Positions 1 through 6,572 of a DNA stretch of 6,876 nt are shown in pieces (the first letter of the stretch is position 1; each line of letters starts with the position of its first letter). The notes below the pieces were generated by a model, which did not search any database, was not told the origin of the DNA, and saw only the letters and a program-made list of their open reading frames with translations. A program made the translations under genes and the position numbers. The DNA is from an uncultured beta proteobacterium (GTDB lineage: Bacteria; Pseudomonadota; Gammaproteobacteria; Burkholderiales; Burkholderiaceae): the NCBI GenBank assembly GCA_903909925.1, contig CAIVXR010000274.1, forward strand, positions 1 to 6,876, given 5' to 3'.

Positions 1-136
1 CCTTGACCGGCTCTTGCTAGAAGAAACTGGTCTGCCAATTCATGTTGCAGAAGATCCATTAACTTGCGTCGCTCGTGGTTGCGGTATTGCTCTTGAGCGC
101 ATGGATAAGTTAGGCGGAGTGTTCTCGCACGAGTAA
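1..136 (+). CDS. mreB: Rod-shape-determining protein MreB, C-terminal end (partial)
   Basis: This is the last 44 codons of a gene that begins before the window. It reads in frame from base 2 (LDRLLLEETGLPIHVAEDPL...) to a TAA at 134-136. MreB is a bacterial actin homologue that polymerises at the inner face of the membrane and positions the lateral cell-wall synthesis machinery. The visible part matches the conserved MreB C-terminus: an L-x-x-E-T-G-L-P stretch, then A-E-D-P-L-T-C-V-A-R-G-C-G, and a final G-G-V-F-S-H-E-like tail. Its position directly upstream of mreC, with only 24 nt between the genes, supports the assignment. The nucleotide-binding core lies outside the window, so nothing can be said about the rest of the protein. 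Confidence 0.93.
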   Translation, partial: LDRLLLEETGLPIHVAEDPLTCVARGCGIALERMDKLGGVFSHE

Positions 137-160
137 GCGACATACACGTCGATCAGGGAA

Positions 161-1096
161 TTGCAACATAGCGCTCCACCACTTTTCAGACAGGGCATTC
201 CGGCCTTACTCAAACTGATTGTCTGTCTGTCAATCAGCATCGCTCTGATGCTGATTGATTTTCGTTTTAAGACTCTCGACCCCATTCGTAATAACTTAAA
301 TTGGATTTTGCGTCCGCTTGAATACGTCATGATGGCGCCACGCAATGCATTTGAAGCTAGCTCAGAATATTTCACGACTCGCTCTACGCTAGATCAAGAA
401 AATCAGGTCATGAAGGTACGCCAAGCAGAACTATCACTGCTTGCAAATCAATCTGAATTCTTGATGGTGGAAAACCAAAATTTGCGTGAATTGATGGCGC
501 TCCAAAAACAGGTTGCCTTTAAAACCTTGCCCGTAGAAATTCTCTTTAACCCTCCCAATCCAATCTCCCAGCGGATTGTGATTAACAGGGGTAGCAATGA
601 CGGCCTAAAGCTTGGTAACCCTATTGCCAATGACTCAGGCATCCTCGGCCAGGTAGTAAGACTATATGAACGTTCGGCTGAGGTCTCTTTACTAGAAGAT
701 CGTGACTTTGCCGTTCCAGTTCAGGTTGCGCGTAATGGCCTGCGTGCCGCTGTTTTTGGGGCGGGGCGGGGCAACCCGCTGGAATTGCGCTATTTGCCTG
801 TCGCCAGCGACTTAGAAGTGGGTGATATTTTGCTCACTTCCGGAATTGATGGCGTTTATCCGCCTGGCTTTGCTGTGGCGGTCATTAGCAAAATTGAGCG
901 TAACGCCGATAAAAACTCCTCCAATGTATTTTGTGTACCAGTGGCGGCAGTCAATCGCTATCGCCAAGCCTTAGCTTTTTTATATGATCCGCAGTTTGAC
1001 GCCAAGGCGCCAACCATCAGCAATAAATCAAACGCTAGTGCACCGTTAACTAATACTCCAGGACGTCGTCAAACTCGCGCACGAGGAATGCAATGA
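161..1096 (+). CDS. mreC: Rod-shape-determining protein MreC
   Basis: MreC is a bitopic inner-membrane protein whose periplasmic part links MreB and MreD to PBP2 and RodA and activates PBP2 in the elongasome. The 311 residues show a short cytoplasmic N-terminus, one membrane segment at about 16-34, and a coiled coil at about 70-117 rich in E, Q, N and L. The paired beta-barrel domain follows at about 120-275, with family stretches INRGSNDGLKLGNP (141-154) and VGDILLTSGIDG (220-231). A polar, basic, probably disordered tail covers 281-311. E. coli MreC is longer, about 367 residues. The start is a TTG at 161: the MQHSAPPLFRQG N-terminus resembles betaproteobacterial MreC, an in-frame stop lies at 134-136 with no ATG or GTG after it, and the first in-frame ATG (codon 30) would cut the membrane segment. 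A purine stretch (AGGGA, 155-159) sits only one base before the TTG. The stop overlaps the mreD start. Confidence 0.95.
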   Translation: MQHSAPPLFRQGIPALLKLIVCLSISIALMLIDFRFKTLDPIRNNLNWILRPLEYVMMAPRNAFEASSEYFTTRSTLDQENQVMKVRQAELSLLANQSEFLMVENQNLRELMALQKQVAFKTLPVEILFNPPNPISQRIVINRGSNDGLKLGNPIANDSGILGQVVRLYERSAEVSLLEDRDFAVPVQVARNGLRAAVFGAGRGNPLELRYLPVASDLEVGDILLTSGIDGVYPPGFAVAVISKIERNADKNSSNVFCVPVAAVNRYRQALAFLYDPQFDAKAPTISNKSNASAPLTNTPGRRQTRARGMQ

Positions 1097-1617
1097 TTGA
1101 TTTCCAAAGCGGTTATATATTGCGTCCGGTCAATCCGGTCTTCATTTATTTCAGCTTATTGTGTGCGCTGCTATTAAACCTCTTACCAATCGGCAACTAT
1201 GGCTGGGTACCAGACTGGCTCATTCTGTGTATTGTATTTTGGAACATTCATCAACATCGTTATGTTGGCGTGATATGGGCATTTAGCTTAGGACTATTAA
1301 TAGATGTACATAACTCCGATCTTTTAGGACTTCACGCCTTTAGTTATTCACTGGTTGCATATCTTGCTATCTCTTGGCATAGGCGAATTGTGGCGCTCAC
1401 GGCTCTATCGCAAGCCTTACATCTACTCCCTATCTTCTTGCTGGTCTCTTTATTTCCAGTCTTAGTCCATTGGTTGCTTAGCGGTGAACTTTATTGGTGG
1501 GCCTTAACGGGTGCTATTCAAGCCATCATTGAGGCAATGCTTTGGCCACTAGCAACCCGCATATTATTAGCGCCTCAACGTCGCCCAATTGACGTTGATC
1601 ACAATCGGCCACTCTAA
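1093..1617 (+). CDS. mreD: Rod-shape-determining protein MreD
   Basis: MreD is a small polytopic inner-membrane protein of the elongasome, required with MreB and MreC for rod shape. Its biochemical role is not settled. The 174 residues are almost entirely hydrophobic, with about five or six membrane segments (roughly 16-34, 39-51, 56-71, 80-95, 104-127 and 134-158). The family stretch F-S-L-G-L-L-I-D followed by D-L-L-G-L-H-A-F lies at 64-83. The C-terminal tail is short and charged. The length is close to that of E. coli MreD (162). The ATG at 1093 overlaps the mreC TGA as ATGA, and a GAGGA sequence at 1083-1087 gives a ribosome binding site with five bases of spacing, so translation is probably coupled to mreC. 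The next gene, mrdA, begins 8 nt after the stop. Confidence 0.92.
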   Translation: MIDFQSGYILRPVNPVFIYFSLLCALLLNLLPIGNYGWVPDWLILCIVFWNIHQHRYVGVIWAFSLGLLIDVHNSDLLGLHAFSYSLVAYLAISWHRRIVALTALSQALHLLPIFLLVSLFPVLVHWLLSGELYWWALTGAIQAIIEAMLWPLATRILLAPQRRPIDVDHNRPL

Positions 1618-1625
1618 GTAGTTGT

Positions 1626-3533
1626 ATGGTTTCTTTTAAAAAACCGAATCTCGACTCATTTCAAGAGCGCATTCATATTGCGACTTTATTTGTCACATTT
1701 TGCTTTTTGCTCCTCGTAACTCGCTTGGTGTGGTTGCAACTAGTTAGCCATGGTAAATATGCCTTACTAGCAGAAAGCAATCGCATTGCCTTGGTGCCAG
1801 CCCCAGCAAATCGGGGGTTGCTCATTGATCGTAATGGCATTGTGATTGGCCGAAACTATTCGGCCCTCACCCTGGATGTCAATGCCGAAGAAGTGAAGGG
1901 CAATGTTGATCAACTGATTAATGAGCTTTCTGAAATTGTTGATATTTCTCCCAGAGATAAGCGTAATTTCAAGCGCTCTTTGGAAGATTCCCGAAATATG
2001 GGCACATTCCCCTTACGTTCGATGCTCAATGAAGCTGAAACCGCCCGTTTTATGGCCAATCGCTATCGTTTTCCAGGGGTGGAGATCCGCGCCAGAAGCT
2101 TCCGAGAGTACCCCTACAACGAACTCGCCTCCCATCTGATTGGCTATATTGGACGCGTTTCCCAAAGGGATAAGGAAAAAATGCAGGCAGAAATCGAGGG
2201 AGCTAAAGCGGACGACCCAGATGCATTGCAAGCCTCCTTTTTGCCGGGCATTCAATACGTTGGCAAGATTGGTTTAGAGCAAAGTTATGAAACTGTTTTG
2301 CGCGGTGTGCCTGGATATGATCAAGTTGAGATTACCGCTGGTGGAAAACCAGTGCGCACACTCTCAAGCGCACCTTCAGTTCCAGGTAAAAATGTTGTGC
2401 TCTCAGTTGATATTAAGTTGCAATATTTAGTTGAGCAGCTTTATGGAAATTTCCGTGGTGCATTTGTGGCTATCGAACCAGAGACCGGTGATGTGTTGGC
2501 ATTTGTATCAAAGCCTAACTTCAATCCAAATGACTTTGTTGAGGGGATTGATTCAGTAACGTGGAAAGAGTTAAATGACTCTCCACAAAAGCCACTTTAC
2601 AACAGGCCCTTAAAAGGTATTTATCCGCCAGGGTCAACCTATAAGCCTTTTATGGCACTGGCTGCTCTAGAAAATAAGCAACGTACGCCTTCACAAACTA
2701 TTTCTGATCCTGGTTATTTTAATTTTGGCAACCACACCTTTCGGGATGATAAGAAGGGTGGTCACGGCATCGTTGATATGCAAAAGTCGATTGTTGAATC
2801 TTGTGATACCTACTACTACATGCTGGCTCGCGATATGGGCGTAAACATGATGCATGACTTTATGAAGCCTCTTGGTTTTGGTCAAATCACCGGTATCGAT
2901 TTACAAGGCGAGGCCAAAGGCTTACTACCATCTACAGAGTGGAAGAAAAATACCTTTAAGAAACCAGAGCAACAAAAATGGTACGAAGGTGAAACCATCT
3001 CTTTAGGTATTGGCCAAGGCTATAACTCTTTCACTATTTTGCAATTAGCCCATGCAATGGCAAACGTAGCAAATAACGGTATTGTCATGAAGCCGCACTT
3101 GGTAAAAGCCATTGAAGATCCATTTACTCGCAATAGAGTTTTAACAACGCCCAAAGAGAGTTACCGAATTAACCTGAACCAAGAAAATATTGAGGTTATC
3201 AAAAAAGCAATGGTCGAAGTAAATAACTCGGGCACTTCTGCTGCGGCATTTAAGGGAACTGGATATCAAGTTGGCGGCAAAACGGGCACCGCCCAAGTCT
3301 TCAGCTTAAATTCGAAAGAATATAAGCATGGCTCTACAGCAGAGTTCTTACGAGATCACGCTTTATATATTGCATTTGCTCCTGCAGATAAACCTACTAT
3401 CGTAATTGCTATGGTAGTTGAGAACGCAGGCTTTGGTGCGCAGTACGCAGCCCCGATCGCGCGTAAAGCATTGGATTACTACATTGAGGGCAAGTGGCCT
3501 AAGGAGGTTCCTGAATGGAAAAGAGCCCCTTAA
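1626..3533 (+). CDS. mrdA: Penicillin-binding protein 2 (elongasome D,D-transpeptidase)
   Basis: PBP2 cross-links peptidoglycan stem peptides during cell elongation. It is a class B, monofunctional transpeptidase, anchored in the inner membrane with its catalytic domain in the periplasm, and it partners with RodA. The 635 residues (E. coli 633) show a membrane anchor at about 17-38, the pedestal motif NRGLLIDRNG near residue 62, and a C-terminal transpeptidase domain. Three active-site motifs are visible: S337-T-Y-K340 with the acylated serine, S392-C-D394 in the S-x-N/D position, and K552-T-G-T555. The S-x-D form is, as I recall, usual for the PBP2/MrdA group, so it is not a defect. The Shine-Dalgarno sequence before the ATG is weak (TAAGTAG), so coupling to mreD is plausible. 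The gene's end overlaps the rodA start by 19 nt and carries rodA's ribosome binding site. Confidence 0.96.
   Translation: MVSFKKPNLDSFQERIHIATLFVTFCFLLLVTRLVWLQLVSHGKYALLAESNRIALVPAPANRGLLIDRNGIVIGRNYSALTLDVNAEEVKGNVDQLINELSEIVDISPRDKRNFKRSLEDSRNMGTFPLRSMLNEAETARFMANRYRFPGVEIRARSFREYPYNELASHLIGYIGRVSQRDKEKMQAEIEGAKADDPDALQASFLPGIQYVGKIGLEQSYETVLRGVPGYDQVEITAGGKPVRTLSSAPSVPGKNVVLSVDIKLQYLVEQLYGNFRGAFVAIEPETGDVLAFVSKPNFNPNDFVEGIDSVTWKELNDSPQKPLYNRPLKGIYPPGSTYKPFMALAALENKQRTPSQTISDPGYFNFGNHTFRDDKKGGHGIVDMQKSIVESCDTYYYMLARDMGVNMMHDFMKPLGFGQITGIDLQGEAKGLLPSTEWKKNTFKKPEQQKWYEGETISLGIGQGYNSFTILQLAHAMANVANNGIVMKPHLVKAIEDPFTRNRVLTTPKESYRINLNQENIEVIKKAMVEVNNSGTSAAAFKGTGYQVGGKTGTAQVFSLNSKEYKHGSTAEFLRDHALYIAFAPADKPTIVIAMVVENAGFGAQYAAPIARKALDYYIEGKWPKEVPEWKRAP
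3502..3507 (+). promoter_or_regulatory. Strong ribosome binding site of rodA inside mrdA
   Basis: AGGAGG lies seven bases before the rodA ATG at 3515 and within the last codons of mrdA. It decides the rodA start. It is the strongest Shine-Dalgarno sequence in the operon and permits independent or re-initiated translation of rodA while ribosomes finish mrdA. Confidence 0.85.
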
Positions 3534-4666
3534 TTAAAATGAAGAGTTTTTTCTTCAGCTTATTTGCTGGGCTCGATCGCCAGCTAGGCCTTATTTTGCT
3601 TAGCTTAGCAGCTGTTGGTTTTTTTACATTTTTGTCTGCAAGTCAGAATACCCCTGTGCAAATCGTAGATGAGTTGCGCAATCTAGCACTCTCATTTGTC
3701 GTGATGTGGATTGTTTCTCGGATTCCGCCTAAATGGTTAGAGACGGGCGCTGTTTGGATTTATGGCTTTGGTGTTGCACTATTGGTTGCAGTAGCTGTTT
3801 TTGGATTGATTAAAAAAGGTGCGCGTCGCTGGCTCAATATTGGCATTGTTATTCAGCCATCGGAAATCATGAAAATTGCGATGCCGCTGATGCTTGCATG
3901 GTACTTTCAAAAACGCGAAGGCATTCAGAAGACCTGGGACTACGCTGTAGCAGCAATCATTTTGGCCATTCCCGTATTTCTCATTGCACGCCAACCAGAC
4001 TTGGGTACTGCCCTTCTCGTTTTTGCAGCAGGCCTTTATGTCATCATTTTGGCTGGCTTACCATGGAAATGGATTCTGCCTTTTGTGGGTCTTGGCGTTA
4101 TTGGAATTCTGCTCATTATTATTTTTGGCAGCACAATTTGCGCGCATGATGTTGTTTGGCCATTTGTACATAACTACCAGAAGCATCGCATCTGTACCTT
4201 ACTAGATCCTACAAGTGATCCGCTTGGAAAGGGCTTCCACACAATTCAATCCATGATTGCAATTGGCTCTGGTGGATTTTTTGGTAAAGGCTGGTTTCAA
4301 GGTACGCAAGCACATTTAGAATTTATTCCAGAAAAGCACACTGACTTTGTATTTGCAGTTTTCTCAGAAGAGTTTGGCTTGCTTGGCAATCTGATATTAA
4401 TTGCCCTGTTCTTTGCGCTTATTAAAAGAGGTTTGGCAATTTCAGCAAGTGCACCAAATTTATTTACGCGTTTACTGGGGGCTGCAGTAACACTCATTTT
4501 CTTTACCTATGCTTTCGTGAATATTGGCATGGTGAGCGGCTTGCTGCCTGTCGTTGGGGTTCCGCTACCATTTATTAGCTATGGCGGCACTGCTTTAGTT
4601 ACTCTTGGATTTGGGGCTGGCATCTTGATGAGCATTCATCGTCATCGCCGCTTAGTACAAAGCTAA
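3515..4666 (+). CDS. rodA: Peptidoglycan glycosyltransferase RodA (SEDS family)
   Basis: RodA polymerises lipid II into glycan strands for lateral wall growth and works as a complex with PBP2, encoded just upstream. It is an inner-membrane protein of about ten membrane segments; the 383 residues compare with 370 in E. coli. SEDS hallmarks are visible in order: GARRW at 102-106, QPSEIMK at 114-120, RQPDLGTALL with D162, the YQKHR...LLDPTSDPLGKGFH segment at about 221-243, IPEKHTDF with D277 in the periplasmic loop (matching the essential Asp of the family), and PLPFISYGGT at 350-359. The ATG at 3515 is preceded by a near-perfect AGGAGG at 3502-3507 with seven bases of spacing, which favours it over the in-frame ATG at 3539. 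It is the last gene of the operon, followed by the hairpin at 4709-4735. Confidence 0.95.
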   Translation: MEKSPLIKMKSFFFSLFAGLDRQLGLILLSLAAVGFFTFLSASQNTPVQIVDELRNLALSFVVMWIVSRIPPKWLETGAVWIYGFGVALLVAVAVFGLIKKGARRWLNIGIVIQPSEIMKIAMPLMLAWYFQKREGIQKTWDYAVAAIILAIPVFLIARQPDLGTALLVFAAGLYVIILAGLPWKWILPFVGLGVIGILLIIIFGSTICAHDVVWPFVHNYQKHRICTLLDPTSDPLGKGFHTIQSMIAIGSGGFFGKGWFQGTQAHLEFIPEKHTDFVFAVFSEEFGLLGNLILIALFFALIKRGLAISASAPNLFTRLLGAAVTLIFFTYAFVNIGMVSGLLPVVGVPLPFISYGGTALVTLGFGAGILMSIHRHRRLVQS

Positions 4667-4708
4667 TTTTATAATTGATTCAGTAATGCTTTGAATTATT
4701 GAGGTAAT

Positions 4709-4735
4709 AAAAAAGCCCGGCATGCCGGGCTTTTC
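4709..4735. terminator. Bidirectional Rho-independent terminator between rodA and hupB
   Basis: A perfect 24-nt palindrome at 4711-4734 has arms AAAAGCCCGG and CCGGGCTTTT around a CATG centre. On the plus strand the GC stem is followed by TTTTCT. On the minus strand it is followed by a T run, the complement of the A tract at 4709-4714. The hairpin lies 42 nt after the rodA stop and 18 nt after the hupB stop. It can therefore serve both convergent transcripts. Confidence 0.9.
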
Positions 4736-4752
4736 TACCAACGAAGAAAAAA

Positions 4753-5037
4753 TTACTTCTTACGCTTGTTAACTGAATCTTTAAATGCTTTGCCAGCAGA
4801 AAACTTAACAGTTTTAGCAGCTGCGATTTTGAGTGGCTCACCAGTTTTAGGATTGCGGCCCATACGTGCAGCACGCTTACCAGATGAGAATGTCCCGAAA
4901 CCGATCAGTTGCACTGAGTCGCCTTTAGTAACAGCTTTGATGATTGTGTCGATAGCAGAATTCAATGCAAATTCAGCTTTTGCTTTAGAGATCTCGGCGT
5001 CGTCAGCAATTGCTGCGATTAGTTCGGCTTTGTTCAA
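4753..5037 (-). CDS. hupB: DNA-binding protein HU (HU-beta type)
   Basis: HU is a small, basic, dimeric nucleoid protein that binds and bends DNA with little sequence preference. The 94 residues begin MNKAELIAAIADDAEISKAK, the typical HU helical N-terminus. The signature GFGTFSSGKRAARMGRNPKTG runs over 46-66; it includes the beta-arm and the intercalating proline P63 in R-N-P. A lysine-rich end (VNKRKK) closes the protein. The usual length is about 90. I place the start at a TTG (5037-5035) because AAGGAG lies six bases upstream and HU proteins begin at this M-N-K-A-E-L position. An in-frame ATG at 5073 would add 12 residues without HU similarity and read through the ribosome binding site. 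The gene converges on rodA and shares its terminator. The 121-residue gene upstream is on the same strand, 113 nt away. Whether this is hupB or hupA cannot be decided from sequence alone. Confidence 0.93.
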   Translation of the reverse strand: MNKAELIAAIADDAEISKAKAEFALNSAIDTIIKAVTKGDSVQLIGFGTFSSGKRAARMGRNPKTGEPLKIAAAKTVKFSAGKAFKDSVNKRKK

Positions 5038-5043
5038 GTGAAG

Positions 5044-5048
5044 CTCCT
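5044..5048 (-). promoter_or_regulatory. Ribosome binding site fixing the TTG start of hupB
   Basis: Read on the minus strand, AGGAG (within TAAGGAGCTT) lies six bases before the TTG at 5037. This spacing is optimal and supports the TTG rather than the upstream ATG at 5073 as the hupB start. Confidence 0.8.
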
Positions 5049-5085
5049 TATAGATATTGATGTCAGCGCACATTACGCTTACATG

Positions 5086-5114
5086 ATTTTAACCACAAAA
5101 AATTACAAAAATAA
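5086..5114 (-). promoter_or_regulatory. Possible hupB promoter
   Basis: On the minus strand a TAAAAT (-10-like, complement of 5086-5091) is preceded at 17 nt by TTATTT (complement of 5109-5114), which matches the -35 consensus poorly. The surroundings are AT-rich, as expected of a promoter. This would give a leader of about 40 nt before the TTG. A separate promoter is reasonable for an abundant protein, but the -35 match is weak, so this is only a candidate. Confidence 0.3.
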
Positions 5115-5150
5115 AGCGGCGTTACATTAATTTTTTAGCGCCACTACAAA

Positions 5151-5516
5151 TTAGTCATCCAAAACGACTACATCGGAAACAAAATATTCAGTATCCCCAA
5201 AACAGCTTGTTGGCAAACCAATGTGCTGATCGTATTTTAGAGCTACTTTTTTGCCTAAATTAGCATTTATTTTTTGCGCCACAGCATCTTCTCGCACCGT
5301 AAAGAGGAATTTTTCAGACATTGTTCCAGGCATCGATACCATTGCTAACTCACCTTCCCAAGTTTTGCAAATATAGCCGCGATTGGAGAATTTTTGCACA
5401 TATCCAGCTCGTTCGCCGTTACCATAGCTCCAAGTAAGCATGATCCAAGCATATGCTGAAATACCTACTAACCCAATTAAAACAAGGCTTAAGAGCCACT
5501 TTATAAAGCCATTCAT
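5151..5516 (-). CDS. Conserved membrane-anchored protein of unknown function (121 aa)
   Basis: I do not recognise a characterised function. The 121 residues have a strongly hydrophobic N-terminal segment (about 6-28), which is either a membrane anchor or an uncleaved signal sequence; I see no lipobox. After it comes a soluble part of about 90 residues, presumably periplasmic, with a distinctive WSYGNGERAGYVQKFSNRG stretch (29-47), CKTWEGELAM (50-59), a TVREDAVAQKINA segment (73-85) and a C-terminal PTSCFG (102-107). The only two cysteines, C50 and C105, could form a disulfide in the periplasm. Similar short proteins occur in other proteobacteria as I recall, some carrying a doubtful 6-phosphogluconate dehydrogenase label; nothing here resembles that enzyme. 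The ATG at 5516 has AAGGA seven bases upstream. The gene lies divergent from lpxO and upstream of hupB on the same strand. Confidence 0.8.
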   Translation of the reverse strand: MNGFIKWLLSLVLIGLVGISAYAWIMLTWSYGNGERAGYVQKFSNRGYICKTWEGELAMVSMPGTMSEKFLFTVREDAVAQKINANLGKKVALKYDQHIGLPTSCFGDTEYFVSDVVVLDD

Positions 5517-5578
5517 ACGATCATCCTTGATCTATGTCCACATAAACCCTAATTGGGCGCCTAAACCTATCTTGTCTC

Positions 5579-5584
5579 AGTATA
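5579..5584 (-). promoter_or_regulatory. Possible -10 element for the 121-residue gene
   Basis: Read on the minus strand, TATACT matches the -10 consensus at five of six bases, 62 nt before the start codon. No convincing -35 element lies 15-18 nt upstream, so this is a weak candidate. Confidence 0.2.
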
Positions 5585-5609
5585 TGAGTATCTCTAAGTA
5601 AGAAATAGT

Positions 5610-5638
5610 CTATCAAAGGCCTGCGGGCAAATTAAAAT
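5610..5638 (+). promoter_or_regulatory. Possible lpxO promoter
   Basis: TAAAAT at 5633-5638 resembles a -10 element, with CTATCA (5610-5615) 17 nt upstream as a poor -35. It would start transcription about a dozen bases before the ATG at 5657, leaving a very short leader. It fits the divergent layout of the 140-nt intergenic region, in which I see no other clear operator or repeat, but the match is weak. Confidence 0.25.
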
Positions 5639-5656
5639 GTTGGTAATTTCCTCACA

Positions 5657-6571
5657 ATGGCAAGTTCCATGCAAATTCGTCACATCATCTTTTTTATTTT
5701 TGTAGCCTCAGCACTTTACGTTTATTTCAGAGGCAGGGTTCGTTTTGGGCTAGTGAGATCGCTAATGGACTATCAAGCACTTTTAGCGCCAATTAATGCG
5801 CTTTTATATTTATTTTCTAAAGTAAAAGCAGGCGCCTTTATTCCAGTAAGCCAATTTCCAGAAATGAGACCTTTGCAAGATAACTGGGAAATCATCCGCC
5901 AAGAGGCGCTTTCATTGAATGCAGATGGCGCTATTACTGTGGCAACTGGCTATAATGATATTGGCTTTAATTCCTTCTTTAGGACGGGTTGGAAGCGTTT
6001 TCACCTCTATTGGTATGGCAAAGACCTGCCTTCTGCGCAGACTAGCTGCCCTAAAACAGTGGCGCTGCTCAAATCCATCCCCTCTGTCAAGGCAGCCATG
6101 TTCGCATCCCTGCCCCCTGGAGCGACTCTGGTGCGTCACCGTGACCCCTATGCAGGATCGCTGCGATATCACATTGGGCTAGTTACTCCAAATGACCCCA
6201 AGTGCTTTATTGAAGTCGATGGGGAGCGCTATTTTTGGAAAGATGGCGAACCCGTTATGTTTGACGAAACCTATATTCACTTCGCTGCAAATGAAACCGA
6301 TCATCAACGTATCGTCCTTTTTTGCGATGTTGAGCGACCTGTTTATACAAAAGTAGTGCAATGGATCAATCGCTGGTTTGGTCGCCACGTCATGAGTGCT
6401 GCAGCATCCCAGAACGTAGAAGGTGAAAAAGTTGGCTTTGTTAATGTCGTATTTAAATACTTTTATCAGCTTAGAGCGCAAGCTAAAAAACTGAAAGCCA
6501 AACACCGCACTGTTTATTACGTTAGTAAATGGATCTTAATTTTAGGAATTTTGTGGGCGATCTTCTGGTAA
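5657..6571 (+). CDS. lpxO: Lipid A 2-hydroxylase LpxO-like Fe(II)/2-oxoglutarate dioxygenase
   Basis: LpxO adds a hydroxyl at carbon 2 of a secondary acyl chain of lipid A, using O2, Fe(II) and 2-oxoglutarate at the cytoplasmic face of the inner membrane. The 304 residues closely resemble Salmonella LpxO (about 302) along their length: an N-terminal membrane segment at about 8-24 followed by YFRGRVR, LLAPINALLYLFSKV (42-56), YNDIGFNSFF, CPKTVALL, KAAMFASLPPG, and a C-terminal hydrophobic segment at about 289-304. The aspartyl/asparaginyl beta-hydroxylase core shows HRDPYAGSLRYHIGL, with H161-x-D163 as likely iron ligands, and H208 in YIHFAANETD as the third. R218 probably binds 2-oxoglutarate. 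Neither the ATG at 5657 nor the in-frame ATG at 5669 has a good ribosome binding site; the later one would match the Salmonella N-terminus at least as well. The exact lipid substrate is inferred from the family. Confidence 0.9.
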   Translation: MASSMQIRHIIFFIFVASALYVYFRGRVRFGLVRSLMDYQALLAPINALLYLFSKVKAGAFIPVSQFPEMRPLQDNWEIIRQEALSLNADGAITVATGYNDIGFNSFFRTGWKRFHLYWYGKDLPSAQTSCPKTVALLKSIPSVKAAMFASLPPGATLVRHRDPYAGSLRYHIGLVTPNDPKCFIEVDGERYFWKDGEPVMFDETYIHFAANETDHQRIVLFCDVERPVYTKVVQWINRWFGRHVMSAAASQNVEGEKVGFVNVVFKYFYQLRAQAKKLKAKHRTVYYVSKWILILGILWAIFW

Positions 6572-6572
6572 T

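Noticed and set aside
40..375. Minus-strand open frame of 111 codons across the mreB-mreC junction
   Set aside because: It lies opposite two clear genes, has no recognisable protein features, and is a reading-frame shadow. The same holds for the other open frames inside mreC, mrdA, rodA, hupB and lpxO.
2799..2807. S-C-D in place of the S-x-N active-site motif of PBP2 as a sign of a degraded or divergent enzyme
   Set aside because: S-x-D is, as I recall, normal for the PBP2/MrdA group, and the other motifs (STYK, KTGT) are intact.
5118..5142. Possible hairpin (GGCGT...GCGCC) after the 121-residue gene, followed on the minus strand by T-rich sequence
   Set aside because: The stem is only five pairs including a G-T pair, with a 15-nt loop and an interrupted T tract. 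It is too weak to call a terminator.
5574..5600. Short inverted repeat CTCA-GTATA-TGAG in the lpxO intergenic region as an operator
   Set aside because: Four-base arms are expected by chance in AT-rich DNA, and no second copy is visible.
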